From: Primula veris
Lineage: Eukaryota > Streptophyta > Magnoliopsida > Ericales > Primulaceae
Length of the DNA stretch: 64,000 nt
Direction of reading: 5' to 3'
NCBI GenBank assembly: GCA_963682055.1
Contig: OY821746.1
Location: 15,055,992 to 15,119,991, forward strand
The stretch's first letter is position 1. The number at the start of each line of letters is the position of its first letter. This document shows positions 35,825-48,649 of this stretch, piece after piece. The position numbers and the translations under genes are program-made. The notes beneath the pieces are model-generated. The model saw nothing but the letters and a program-made list of their open reading frames with translations, made no database searches and was not told the origin of the DNA.

Positions 35825-36664
35825 TAGGGGTGGGCAAAAAATCCGCAAACCCGTCCCGTAACCCAACCCGCATGGATTGGGACGGGTTGGAATGGGTTGA
35901 GTGTCAAAAAAAATCAATCCGCACCGTCCCAGTCCGCTATATATTTTGCGGGTTGGGTTAGGGTTGAGTTTCACAAAACGCAGGTTAATCCGTCATAATC
36001 CGTTTCAACCCGTAATATATATATAATTATAAATATATATATATATATATATATATGGGAATGATCTATACACACATAAAAAACACATTATATTTACACA
36101 TCAATCATAACCCTTCCTTTACTTACTTTTAATGGTCAAGATTATGTATTTATTCTTGTTATTAGATGAACTAATCTTGATCATTAAAAGTAAGTAAATG
36201 AAAGGTTGTGATTGATGTGTAAAGATAATGTGTTTTTTTTATATGTATATAGATCATCCCCGTATATATATACTTATATATACATTGTGTGTATTTTAAG
36301 ATAACAACATTTGATTCTTGTTATATTTTAGTTTTATTACTTGTTCGCGAATGTTATAAACGTATTTTATTTGATTTTAATTTATATTTCTCTTTGGAAT
36401 TTTCGATTTATTTTAAAATTTAGGTTGATTATGCAAACTATGAAAAATAAATGACCAAAATAAAAATTTAAGAATCAATCTAAATCCAACTCGTCACAAC
36501 CCGCAATTTATTTTGTGGGTTGGGTTGGGGTTTTAATTGTAACGGGTTGAGTTGGGTTGAGATTTCAATTTTATCAATACGCACCAATCTGCCATGCCGT
36601 TTATTTTACGGGTTGGGTTACGATTGATACCAATCCGTCTCAATCCGTCTCGTGCCCACCTCCA
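35825..36664. mobile_element. hAT-type MITE between the nsLTP pseudogene and its promoter
   Basis: Ends TAGGGGTGGGCA and TGCCCACCTCCA, internal GGGTTGGGTT/AACCCAACCC blocks, and flanking 8-bp sequences GCGGAGCA (35817-35824) and GTGGAGCA (36665-36672) with one mismatch. Removing it rejoins unit C to the sequence of unit B. A second MITE is nested inside it. Confidence 0.8.
36057..36261. mobile_element. Long-hairpin MITE nested in the hAT MITE
   Basis: Two arms of about 85-90 bp are inverted copies. The left reads GGGAATGATCTATACACACA and later TTTACTTACTTTTAATGGTC. The right is its complement, ending TATATAGATCATCCCCG. It sits in a (TA)n tract, consistent with a TA target, but the exact duplication cannot be read within the repeat. 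Confidence 0.8.
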
Positions 36665-37210
36665 GTGGAGCATGTAATATTTTTAGGAGGTTAAATGCGG
36701 TTATAGTCCCCATACATAGGATCAAATATCCCTTTATCCACATAGTTTAAGATACAACGATAGTGGTTTCCGCACTTTGGGTAAAATTTCTATTCATTTC
36801 TTATATTTTCAGTTAAAACAGTAATAGTTTTTAGTTTAAATAAGATGCACTAGCAGTCACCACATCCATAATTATATCTTTTTATCGATAACAAGCCATA
36901 TGTTGACGGAAAAAAAGAGTTTTATGGCTCAGTCTCCCATAATATTCATTCCGCTCAAAATACAGTAAATTTAAGAAAAGACAGCAAGGTTACAGAATGC
37001 AATAAAAAAGAGCCTAAACAAACTCATAACAAGGGAAAAAAACGACATGTTAATACTTGAAAATTCTATTCTTCTAATTTATAAACTGGTACGGATAATT
37101 CATCCCTTACTTTTTATACAACCTATTCTTATGATTTATGAACCCCCATAGCCTGCAGTTACGAACTATCCAAACCAAAAATGATTTTTCACCAATTACA
37201 TTTACATGGG

Positions 37211-40203
37211 TAAAACGTTACGTGGATGTTCCTTTTTTACTATTAAGAAAATCTTTATTCAAGGTTATTTTAAATTCTTAGATATGATATTTGATGGATC
37301 AAACTGACATGTTATGCGGTTTTTATATTTTCCGTTTAGCCGTAAGTATGTTTTGATCCTGATTCGATAGTGTATAATTAAGGTGGCCGAACTTGTCATG
37401 TGGATAGCTGATTTGGGTATTTATTTTGCTTGATTATTTACGTTTGGCCTTTTTCATATATGTAGTTTTTAATATTGTGCAATTATTAATACTACATTTT
37501 GGATTATGTCTTTTCGATCTTGGTTTATAAGTAAGTGTATCGCAGTCGTTTGCAGTTGTTGAATTGGTATTTTGAAACTTGTAACTCTAACATATAAGGT
37601 AAGCAGTACAACTATTTTTGTTTCATATATTAGTTATATTTAGATAAGTATAATATATATTTATATTTTTGAATATATGAGGCTATTAAAATAAAAAATA
37701 TACTTAAATTAAAAAGTTAAATTGTTACTTCAAAAAAGATAAATGATCATTATTTTCCGATTATAAAAATTATAATGATAATGTATCTCATTTAATATGA
37801 TAATTGTTGTTTGTGTGAATAAAATTAAATACTAAAAGAATCTGGTAAAAAACTTATCAATATTTTTATCAACTCAATTATTAATTTGACACTATTTTTT
37901 CTAATATATGTTAATTTCTTTTTGCATTATAGAAGTGTTATTTTCAAACTAGTATCATGGTTCGTGACAATAACATATTTAGACAAGCATAAAAAATTAT
38001 TATTTCTCAAATAAAAATTGTTAATAAAAATAAAAAAAATATGTCAGGAGATTCGGGATAAATTTATCCCGATTCTACGGGATCCCAAAAATTTGGATCT
38101 CGAAAAAGTTGGGTCCCGACTTTTGTCGGGTCGAGATCAGATTTTTTTTTTCACTTTCAAACATAACCGGATCGGGATACGGGTTGAGTGTCTAAGGGTC
38201 GGTTCCCGACCCTAACCCACTCCTAGTGTGTTGGCACCCCAATGGTGTGTTATCTTGAGCTGTGTTGAGTAGACCATGTTAAGCCTTTCATGTACTCTGC
38301 TTGATCGTTTTATACTCTTTTCTGCGACCATCGGTTAATCAGCTTCTGTATTGCCTGTTAGAGATTGTTTTGCACGACAGTATTTCATTTTTCATTTAGT
38401 CAGTTGATATGTGTATATTTTGTATTTACGGCTTTTTAAATTCTTTTTAGTTTTTCTGTTGTGAAATGATTTAAATTGATTTTAGTTATACGTGGCATTA
38501 TGTGCTATGTATTATTTTTTTACGTAGCTCTTGGAGCCTGTTTTAAATACAGTGATTCTTCTATTATTTACACGCATTATTTATAATAATAATTAAAATG
38601 CCGATGTTGATTAAAAAAAATTTAACTTCAGTTTAACAATTTAAGTGTACTTTCATCCGTATGAGAGGCTATTTTCCCATCATCATTCATGCATCCAGCG
38701 ATTAAAAAATTGAGACTAAAAATTACGAGGAACCAAATTGCTTAATGCTATTGGTAATTTGGTGCTGCTATATATTCTTGTGTATGTGCATAATTTCTGA
38801 CGATTCTTTTTCCTTTTGTCAACTGTCTTAGTTTTGAAAATAGCATAGATCTGTATATTTCATGATCTATGAAAAAAATAAAATCTTCAACAATCGTGAT
38901 AAAGTTTTTCCGTTTCCAGTGTTAACTCAAGGGAAAAGGATCATAATTCAATTTTAAAAGTCTCGACCAGCTCATTATTCTTGAGAATTTTGGACTAATA
39001 TATATATATATATTTAAACTAGCTAGCTTAACAAAAAGAATTAAGATTCCCATCTAGAACGTATAAATAAATTCTTCTCCGTGCATAATTAGTTTTTGAC
39101 TATTTGATTAGTATTGTTTTACACAATAAAGCAGATACAATCATACAGCACAACCTATATACAGCTCCAAAAAAATGAAAGCTAGTGGTGATTTTAGACC
39201 TTTATTGGGTTAGAATAAAATCCGTTCTCTGCTGGATTTTTTGATAAAATCTGTTTAGTACAAACTGACCACTTTTTTTTTTCTTAAATTCTTGTTCTTG
39301 GGGTACTAAATAAATCATACACAATTGATTTTAAAGCATAAGGAATGACATTACTAGTGGAAATTGTTATAGTAATTTACTCGCACAATTTAGGAAAGAA
39401 ATAGAAAACCATTATGAAATTTATCATTAGATCAAAGTAAGTAGAGATACGGTTTCTCAATCTTTTCAGAAGTTCCAAACACAACTTTACCAATGAACAA
39501 TTCATGGCAAGACCGTGTCTACCAAAAAATCAACAAATACACCTAAATGCGTTTTTCCCTTAACTTGTTTTTCAAGTATTGCACATACACTGATATAAAT
39601 AGGTTGTTTGTTCTGAGTTTTTTTTTTTTTTTTAAATAAGTTTATTCTGAGTTCATTTGAATACTTTTTAATAGTCATTAATCTGGCTAGTTTTCTGCAC
39701 ATGATCTTTAAAAGCACTTTCCTTTTTGCCATTAAAAGTTAAGATGATTTTTATAAAAAAATAAAATTAGTTAGTTGTTTATTTTCTTTTACACATTTCA
39801 CTATAACTAGAATCATAAAATAGGGGTATATGAGTTTTAACCAGACAGAATCCATTCGGACGTACTAAGCTCTAAACTAAGCTAACGGATTTTAACTTGT
39901 ACGTTAAGCTTCGTCATAAGCAAGCAAGACGAGGTGTATTATTTGTCCTTTCTTAAGAGAACCTGTCATATACTTTTCTCATTTTCTGCTTATCACAAAG
40001 ACGGCAACGCATAGAAGATATCAATTAATTGGAAGATTTCAGATATTAGAATCTGTTTATACGTAAACACCTATGTTTAAAACATTTTAATTTTTTTGTT
40101 GCGACACTCGGGACAGACTGTTATTGACAGATAACTCAAAAAAAAATTGTTTAAGAACTCAAGAAGGGAAATAAGCGTCCATTATAATACAATCCACAAA
40201 AAG
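37211..40203. other. Intergenic, with one hAT-like fragment near 38040-38222
   Basis: AT-rich with no supported gene. The 38040-38222 part has ATTCGGGAT, GGATCCCAAAA, GGGTCCCGAC and a GACCCTAACCCACTCCTAG end, like the GGGT/ACCC-rich hAT MITEs at 8.3 and 35.8 kb, but the left boundary and target duplication are unclear. Confidence 0.45.
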
Positions 40204-42293
40204 ATGCAGAGGAAAAGAGAGTTAATTTTGAAGGGGTTAATATGCATTACGACTCTTTCTCTCTTGATCACCATGTCTATGGGAGGTGACTCAGGTGAGT
40301 CTTCAGAATATGTTTCCTTTATCAGTTTTATTCAAGCCATTGATCCCAAAAACATTTTGCGATTTGGTCCGAATATTAAGTTAGTCCCCAATCCTTGTTC
40401 AAAATATTGGAAGGGTGTTAAGTGTAACTTAGAGGGCACAAGAATAGTTGCGATAAAGCTAGAAAATTTTGGAATTAGTGGGAAAATTGATGGAGAATCT
40501 CTATGCAATCTCCAAAAGTTGCAGTTTCTTAGTCTAGCTAGAAATCAGATCATTGGTGACATACCAAACTCAATAGTGAATTGCACAAGTTTGAGATACT
40601 TAAATTTGAGTAACAATCTCTTGAATGGGAATGTACCCAGTGGTTTGATTAAGTTGAAGAATCTCAGAAAATTAGATCTTTCGAATAACGGTTTCCCTAG
40701 GATATTCCGCTTATCGAAACAGGAAGTGGTTCCTTCGGATAGTGATTCCATTGGACCAAGTGCAGTACAAAGTACTGATTTTGAAAACTCCCAAAAATAT
40801 GTGGAAAATGTTAGGCCATTTGAGAAATGGAAAACATGGGTACCATTTGTCATAGGCATAGTATTTCTACTAATAGTGATGATTTTGGTGAACATTAGAT
40901 CTTCCAGATTGGGCAAGGAAGAGGTCGTTACGAAATCCCCCTCACAGTCTCCAATTGCTAGTCCTCGAGAAAAAGAAGTAGAAGAAGTGAAATGCGAAGA
41001 AATACAATCAAAATTGGTTTTTTTTGTCGGAGAAAGTGAGAGGTTTAAAATGGAAGACTTGCTGGAAGGTGCCGCTGATTTAAGATGCCAAGGCCTTTGT
41101 AGTAGTCTTTACAAAGTACGACTTAAGAATGGCACGATTTTAGCTGTTAAGAAACTAAAGAAATTGAAAGTGTCGCTTGAACATTTTAGCGAGACATTTA
41201 CAAGAATAGGAAACTTAAATCATCCAAACATTCTACCTCTTGTTGGTTTCAACTGTGTTAATGAAGAGAAGCTCTTGATTTATAGATATCAGAATTATGG
41301 AAGCTTATTGACCCTACAAGAAAGTAAGTTTCAAGATATTTTCATGTTTTTGAGGGTCAAATGCAGAAATGATCCTCACACTTTGGATCACGATTCAATT
41401 TATGATGCACTGAATTTGAGTCTTTGACTAACGGTCTACATAATTTTAAATCAAGTACTATTAGTCCATATATAGTTTGAATAAAAGTAGTGCCCATATA
41501 CTGAATGGGTTAAAGTTATGTTCCTCATATACTAAACTACTGAACCATAAGAAGAAACCACTGGTGTAATCTGGTGAAACCATGAGGGATCAAGTCATGA
41601 TCAAACAATTGTAATTAAAATGTTCACCAGGTTAAAAAAATATCTCTTAATTTATATGTTCTAGCATTATTTTTCTTATAAATTTTAATAACTTATGCAG
41701 ATCACTGTCTTGGGAAAAGGAAATTCCCATTTAAACTCCGTTTGTCTATCGCGGCTGGCTTAGCAAGGGGCCTAAACTTCATTTACCAAAGCCAAAGCTC
41801 AAAATACGAAGAAGAAATAATTCCACATGGTAACATTAAGCCCTCAAATATTCTCTTAAACGAACATGACGAGCCACTAATAAGCGAATACGGGTACACC
41901 AAATTCATAGATCCGAAAACAGCTTCTCTTTTTAACTTAAAGGGATATACACCTCCAGAAAGAAGTGTATCACAAGAAGCTGATACATACAGTTTTGGTG
42001 TGATATTGTTGGAGTTATTAACGGGGAAAATGGTTGAAAAAAGTGGCTTGGATCTTCCAAAATGGGTTAAATCTATGGTGAGAGAAGAGTGGACTGGGGA
42101 GGTCTTCGATAAAGAGTTTAGGCAACTTGAAATGTTTTCATTTTCTTTGCTTAATATTGCACTGAAATGTGTGTCTCATTTTCTTGAAAATCGGCCTAGT
42201 ATTGGTGAGGTTCTGGAGAAAATAGAAGAGGTTATGAGTGCCTTTCAAGATTTTTCACATTCATCCTCTTTTTCTATTGATTATTCCAACTAG
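40204..42293 (+). CDS. LRR receptor-like protein kinase, probably catalytically inactive (LRR-III type)
   Basis: Two exons, 40204-41323 and 41701-42293 (GAAA|GTAAGT donor, TATGCAG acceptor, phase 1), give 570 residues. A hydrophobic leader is followed by the PNPCSKYWKGVKCN cap, about three leucine-rich repeats (LQFLSLARNQIIGDIPNSI and next two), a membrane segment WVPFVIGIVFLLIVMILVNI around residues 220-239, and a kinase-like domain. The Lys of ILAVKK is present, but the catalytic loop reads HGNIKPSN (no Asp of HRD) and the DFG site reads SEYG. This fits the LRR-III pollen-receptor/RLK902-like class, in which many members are pseudokinases acting as scaffolds or co-receptors at the plasma membrane. 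The in-frame codons upstream of 40204 lack an ATG, so 40204 is taken as the start. Confidence 0.85.
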
Positions 42294-44477
42294 TAGAGTG
42301 CTTGGATCAGCTTGAAATGTACACTTTGTTACTTAGTAGGAAAATTCTTCTGATCCGGAACCGGAACAAATGACTTATTTGTAGATCAATGTAACAGAAG
42401 AAACATAAAAATGAAGCTTTTCGCGACATATTGGGGTCTTCATACTTTTGTCAAATTGGGTGAAATTTTGTAGTGGCGGGAAGTAGCCCAACGGTATCTC
42501 GGGGGTAATCAAATGCTATCCGGAAACATCTCAACGGAATTTTTTTGGCGATAACCAAATGCTAGCCTAATTTGATTTCAGTTTAAACCTTCAGTTGTAT
42601 GATTTTCCTTCAAGGAGTATAATTGTAGCTCTATTTGTTTCTGATTTGATCTAAATTCATTATTTTCCCTTTCATCATTCATCATCATACTAGCTGTTTC
42701 TTGTTGCATTTCTTGTATATTAATACCTGGCTATAGTACTCTTCCAATGGGAAAAAGGAATTACAACTTTTACAAGTGAAAGAAATGATAGTTATAAACA
42801 TCAATATTTCTGATTGAAATTTCTGAGAAAAACACTGTTAATTGTCCTATATAAGTTTAGGTTCTATCAATGTTTACCCTAAATTTCTAGGGAAAAACAT
42901 GCAACCTACCAAAATGAATTTATCATTCGTGCACTGTCACCTGGCGAAGTCAAAATCGCTCAAGGGAGAGAGTCTGAAATTTGAGGAAGGTTGAGACACT
43001 TTGCCCATGTGATTAATCAAAAACGTGTTAATTAGTAGTAATATTTTCATAAATAGGGAGAATGTGGACAATATTGTCAGTGTTAGTTACGTGCTCTCAG
43101 TCATCGTACTTAGACTGTGAAAGATTTTGTAAAATGATATAGTACAGCATTACAAGTACATGATCATGAGAAAGATTATTAAAGGTAAAGATCATAATTC
43201 CATGACAGTTTCAGATTAACAGCAGCATATAATAAAGATTGGTATTCCAACTGCATTGTGTCATTCAAACTAAGGACAAGCAAAAAGGCACAAATAGCTA
43301 GCGGACATACATATATATTATTTGTTATTTATTCAAGAGTTACTAATAGTACTGTTACTTAAAAGTACAAATAATAAGCTGTAATGATACATCGATGATC
43401 GATTGCTCCTTTTTTAGAAGTTCACCACTGACAACTAGTAGGACTTGTATTTGGGTTGTCCTCTTCTTAATTATTGAAACAAACAAGTCAAAAATATTGT
43501 TTAGTCATAATCTTGATTCGATCGAAAAAATTCTAATAAAGAATGTGGTTAATCTCCATCTTCACAGCCTTTTCTTGCAATTGCTCCGATTTAGTTGAGG
43601 CATTATGTCTTCTTAACAATTTATCTGTTGTAATTTCCAAAATTCTAGGCTAAAGGGGATACCGAAATTAGTTAATTAGACACGTTAGAGGGTTATAAAT
43701 GTAGCCAAAAAAATCAGGGTATGCGAAACTAGGTGTACACACTACTACGTCCTACAGGGGATGAGAAATATAAAATTTATGTTATCCCAAAAGAAGTCAA
43801 TAGTATAGAAAAAATGTTCAAACAAAAAACATGAAGTCACCAAAAAGAGATATTTTGTTATAAAAAATGCAAAAAGTAATAGTTTTGGTTCCTTATTAGA
43901 TTTCATGCTTTTCAAATTTTGTAATAAATTTTTTATTTTATTATTGTTATATTTTTTTTTCATTTCTGGATTTTTTTCTCTCTCAATAAAAGTTTGATTA
44001 TTTGATTGTTATTACAACAATTTATCTTTTTGCCTTTTTATTCCACCTTTTTACTTATTAAATTTATATTGACTTTTTCTTTTTTAGTTAATAAATTTAC
44101 TTATTCTTCAATTCGGACTTATTATATAAATTGTTCTTTAACGGTAATGACTAAGATTACATAAAATGTAGTCTTAGTATTGCAGAACATATATATAATA
44201 GCATGTAAAGAGTACAATAGAAAAGAAAAAAAAAAAAAAGATTTAGTGACAAATTTTGATTTCCATATGAAAAAAAATGAGTCTCTTCTAAGAGCATCCG
44301 TATCAATATCTCTATCAAACTCTTCAATTTTATGGATAAAATTACACTTTTTAGATTTTGAGTATCTATTTATATTTTGTGTCAAATTTTCAAACTCTCT
44401 TATAAGCGTTAAAACTTAAATTGAGAATGTAAATGAATATATAAGACAAGAGATTATAATAAAATAGGAAAAAAATA
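42294..44477. other. Intergenic, nothing recognised
   Basis: The first ~150 bp probably include the receptor-kinase 3' UTR. The remainder is AT-rich without conserved coding sequence. Confidence 0.4.
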
Positions 44478-44962
44478 CATTTATTACACCAAACTATAGT
44501 GTTGTTAACGATTTGGATAACCACATTTTAAATTTTTTAATTTAGGTACCACACTATAATAACTTTCTAATTTAGGTACCACCGTCTAAATAAATCACGA
44601 AATCATGTCACGTGACATTTGACAAATATTAATTTGAGAGGCTAATTTGACAATTTTGCATAAAAATATGTCATATTAGAAAAAAAAATTCCCCCAATTT
44701 CACAAAAAAAAAAACATATAATCCAAATTTTTGTTATATGTAAAATTGGGAGAAACGTTTTTATATGATGACATATTTTTGTGCAAAATTGTCAAATTAG
44801 CCTATCAAATTAATGTTTGTCAAATGTCATGTGACATGATTCCGTGATTTATTTAGACGGTGATACCTAAATTAGAAAATTATAATAGTGTGGTAACTAA
44901 ATTAAAAATTTTGAAAGATAGATACCCAAATCGTTAAAAACAGATAGTTTGATGTATTAAAC
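44478..44962. mobile_element. Fold-back element, ~485 bp
   Basis: Left arm 44478 to about 44690 and right arm about 44745-44962 are inverted copies over more than 200 bp. Matching words include CCGTCTAAATAAATCACG, ATCATGTCACGTGACATTTG, GGCTAATTTGACAATTTTGC and TTTCTAATTTAGGTA, with a short AT-rich loop. Very long inverted repeats with little between them are typical of fold-back or Mutator-like miniature elements. I could not define a target duplication, so the superfamily is open. Confidence 0.75.
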
Positions 44963-47129
44963 CTATAAAATCCCTAATAAAATATTATTATTTTATTTTA
45001 TTAAGAATGAGTGATAATCTCTTAATATAAATAATTCAAATTACTTTATCTATTTATAAACAGTGTGAAGTGAGATTGATATGAGATAATTTTTTGTTCA
45101 ATGTTTTTCTATAAAAATAAATTTATCAGTGGGTGTGACGTGGTTTCTCTAAAACACCACAAATACAGAAGCAGTAAATAATTAATTAAACACAGTCCCA
45201 AATAAAACACTGAACTACAAATTATACAACTATACAAGTGAAGAGAGTATAAACGATCTGACGGTTGAGAAACTCCCCAACATATAAAAGGGTAAATTTC
45301 ATAGACAGTTCCTGTAGTTTTGACTAAATACATATTGGTACTTTTAGTTTCAGTTAAATGTCAATGGTCTCGTTGACAACATATTTTTCCATATACACTT
45401 AACACTGACTAAACACAAAGCTTGTACCTTGTCTTGGGCACGACACAGTCCAAATAACACATTGGAGGCGTGTCGGAGGGACAACAAGAAGTAGCAGGAT
45501 GTTCGTCAAAATGTCACTATTTATTTAAATGGTACGTATTTTACCAAATTTGTTTATGATACTTTATATTGTAGTTTATCATGTAGTAAAATTTAACTTT
45601 TCCAGTTATTTATATAACATCAAATTTGCAAAATTTCGACAATGTTTTACTTTCCTCCCCTTCTATGATTCTGACTTGGTATTTGATTGGTGTAGCCCAA
45701 TGTTAGGCTTATCCAAGGTATTTGTGTGTATTTGATATTTGAAGTGGTCCAAGAGGATAATTTGTCTTGTACTCTTGTTCATATTTTTATCGATTTTTTT
45801 CAAACATAGGTCAATATTTTTATATTCTTTGTGAGGTATAAATACATCAGTAGTTCAATACTTTTAAAAAATATCTATTTGGTCCTTATATTATCAATTA
45901 TAACAATTTTGATCTCTATACTTTGGGAAGTTTATATCGGTTCTCATAATTCAAACTGAAACACTATTTCTCGTTTTAATTTCAATCATTTTTCATTAAC
46001 ACATGTAGCCCCTATTTGTAGCATTTCTTGTCTGCAAATGTGTTGTGCAGAAGCTCAAACGGACAGTAAAAAACACACCATTCAATGAAGACGCAATACA
46101 AAAAATAAGACGGTATTGAATTACGTGGAGTTCAAAGGTTAAAATAAACCCTCTACTAACAACAGAAGAAGCGAAAATCTTACTATTATTAATAGTTGAG
46201 GAATTACAAAAGATCCAATGTTAATTTTAGACCGAAGTCATGAGACCTTAGTCTATCTAATAAAACCCACTTATGATTGGTAGAAAAAATAATAGTACAA
46301 TCTTATGAGTATATTTATAATTGTAAGGAGACCCTCCCTTATTTACTAAGCCAATGTGGGAGAATACCTACTATATAAACTCTATAATTAAAATCCGATT
46401 CTCAACAAAAGGATGGAAAAATCAGTGTAGTTGTGTCAAAGTATAGGGACCAAGAGTATTATTATAAAATGAGACTTCGTTAAGACAATTTGTGTAACTT
46501 CATAACCATCAGAATCAATAATGCTTTAATCGAAAATTGGGGTACAAGATACAAAATTTTAAAAGTATGGAGGACTATATAATTCACCTCATTGAACATT
46601 GAAAAGGTGCTCCGCTGGCCAATGCTCACTAATTTCCAACTATAAAAGTCCTTATTATATGAAGAAAAAGGTCGGAGCATATGCAAATAAATAAATAAAA
46701 ACAAAATTTAGTATTCTTCAGTTATTATAGTTTTGGTTTTTTTTAGATCTTAACATTATGCTTTTCTTTCACTATTGAGCTTAGAGATTGTCTTTTCCAA
46801 AGTATGTGCATTTATACTTTTTTATATAATTTGCATGCTAAACACATTATATGTACGAATTAGTAGTGTATGCGATCTCAATGGGATACTTTGTGCTTTG
46901 ACAAAGTTACAACAAATTGCACAAGAGTCTTAAACCATCGATAATACAAGAAAAGAGCTACTATTAAAATAGAGAGCATACATTTAAGAAAAAACAAATT
47001 CAAAACTCGGATTCAATTGTTGAAATAGGAATTTGTCTTAACTAAAAATGAAACAAATTATGGCACTACAACTTGCAATATTATTAATGAAACAAAGTCA
47101 CTAAAGAGGTTGGATTAAAATACTTCAAA
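44963..47129. other. Intergenic, nothing recognised
   Basis: AT-rich, with fragments such as TAGTTTTGACTAAATACATATTGGTAC that resemble common plant intergenic repeats. No gene, RNA gene or element boundary could be supported. Confidence 0.4.
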
Positions 47130-47139
47130 ATTTCTGGAT

Positions 47140-47290
47140 TAACGCGTAGACCGTAGATTAAATCTACGGTTTACAGTGATTCACTGTAAACCGTAGATTT
47201 AATCTACGGTTTCGATCAAATGAATACAAACCGTAGATTAAATCTACGGTAGATTTAATCTACGGTCTGTGTAATTTCTGCAGAAATTAC
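47140..47290 (+). repeat. Left terminal region of the MULE with phased palindromes
   Basis: Palindromes CCGTAGATTAAATCTACGG at 47151-47169, CCGTAGATTTAATCTACGG at 47191-47209 and a fused pair at 47231-47265: starts exactly 40 bp apart. The spacer 47170-47190 is itself palindromic, so 47151-47209 is one 59-bp perfect odd palindrome. The sequence after 47265 (CTGTGTAATTTCTGCAGAAATTACACAG) is also inverted. Confidence 0.85.
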
Positions 47291-47594
47291 ACAGTCAGTC
47301 CCTGCTTTTCAGAATTACACAGTCAGTCCCTGCGCCAAAATTACACAGCAGGTTCCTGAAAAACAGAAACTTACGTTTTTTTTTTAAAAAAAACATTTTT
47401 TATACTACATTCTCTCTCTTTCTCTCAAAAACCCCCAATTTTCATCCCAAAAAACCACCCAAATCAATCAAACACATTACCTATCAAATTAATTAACAAA
47501 AAAACCCCAAATCATCAATCAAATTTATCCATAATTCAAGGGTATATCTTTTATTCTCTAATTTATTATTTATATTGTGTAATTTCAATTTGTA

Positions 47595-47895
47595 AAATAG
47601 GAAAAAATATATAAAATATGCAAATTGATTATTCACTTAGCTATATATAATTGTTTGTTGTTTGTTTATATTAATTATAGAAATTATAATAATTGTTGAT
47701 ATTTGTCCCATTTTTGCATGTTTTTTTTATTTTTTGTAATTTTAATTTGTAAAATAGGAAAAAATATATAAAATATGCAAAACCATAATTCACTTAGCTA
47801 TATATAATTGTTTGTTGTTTGTTTATATTAATTATAGAAATTTTAATAATTGTTGATATTTGTCCCATTTTTGCATGTTTTTTTATTTTGTTTGG
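47595..47895 (+). repeat. Direct duplication (~155 bp) in the PMD leader region
   Basis: Two copies, about 47595-47740 and 47755-47895, share GGAAAAAATATATAAAATATG, CACTTAGCTATATATAATTG and TTGATATTTGTCCCATTTTT. They lie in what is probably the leader intron of the PMD gene. Confidence 0.75.
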
Positions 47896-47929
47896 TTAAT
47901 TTGAATTGTTGATAATGTGTTTGGTTATG

Positions 47930-48640
47930 ATTAAAAAATTGAGTTATTATTGTTTGGTTTATGATTAAATGTGTTTGGTTATGATTAAATGTGTTTGGTT
48001 ATGATTAAAAAATTGAATTATTATTGTTTGGTTTATGATTAAATGTGTGTTTGGTTATGATTAAAAAATTGAATTATTATTGTTTGGTTTATGAAAAAAT
48101 GTGTGTTTGGTTATGATTAAAAAATTGAATTATTATTGTTTGGTTTATGAAAAAATGTGTGTTTGGTTATGATTAAAAAATTGAATTATTATTGTTTGGT
48201 TTATGAAAAAATGTGTGTTTGGTTATGATTAAAAAATTGAATTATTATTGTTTGGTTTATGAAAAAATGTGTGTTTGGTTATGATTAAAAAATTGAATTA
48301 TTATTGTTTGGTTTATGAAAAAATGTGTGTTTGGTTATGATTAAAAAATTGAATTATTATTGTTTGGTTTATGAAAAAATGTGTGTTTGGTTATGATTAA
48401 AAAATTGAATTATTATTGTTTGGTTTATGAAAAAATGATTGTTTGGTTATCATTGTTTTGTTATCATTAATTGGTTATAATTGAGTTATCATTGTTTGGT
48501 TATCATTAATTGGTTATCATTGAGTTATCATTGTTTGGTTATCATTAATTGGTTATCATTGAGTTATCATTGTTTGGTTATCATTAATTGGTTATGTTAT
48601 CATTTTTTGGTTATCATTAATTGAGTTATATTTGGTTATC
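47930..48640 (+). repeat. Minisatellite: ~8 copies of 56 bp, then ~4 copies of ~38-40 bp
   Basis: The 56-bp unit starts GTGTTTGGTTATGATTAAAA and contains TTGAATTATTATTGTTTGG and TTTATGAAAAAATGT. It recurs with near-identity to about 48430. The array then changes to a shorter unit built from ATCATTGTTTGGTTATCATT and AATTGGTTATCATTGAGTT. The array ends just before the PMD start codon and probably lies in a leader intron (donor near 47541, acceptor TTAG at 48645-48648). Low divergence indicates recent amplification. Confidence 0.85.
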
Positions 48641-48649
48641 ATAGTTAGG

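Larger units (their letters stand above)
27556..37210. repeat. Tandem triplication of an nsLTP locus (units A, B, C)
   Basis: Three units align in the same order. Anchor words are CGATGAACTTAGTTCTTCAT (27625 in A, 30418 in B, and TATAAACTTAGTTCTTCATA at 34901 in C), GGTCTGTAGTTC-type sequence, ATAGTAGTAATAT, GCACTAGCAGTCACCACATC, and AACTATCCAAACCAAAAATG. Unit A is about 27621-30413, B about 30414-34895, C about 34896-37210. The slot for the lipid-transfer-protein gene is empty in A, intact in B and a pseudogene in C. B is longer because of inserted MITEs and a Helitron-like copy. Confidence 0.8.

Noticed and set aside
35676..35974. Minus-strand frames of 65-76 codons around the nsLTP pseudogene
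   Set aside because: They are frames across the pseudogene and the hAT MITE boundary, with no protein similarity beyond the broken nsLTP.
47930..48640. CRISPR array
   Set aside because: The units are contiguous tandem repeats without unique spacers in a plant nuclear sequence.
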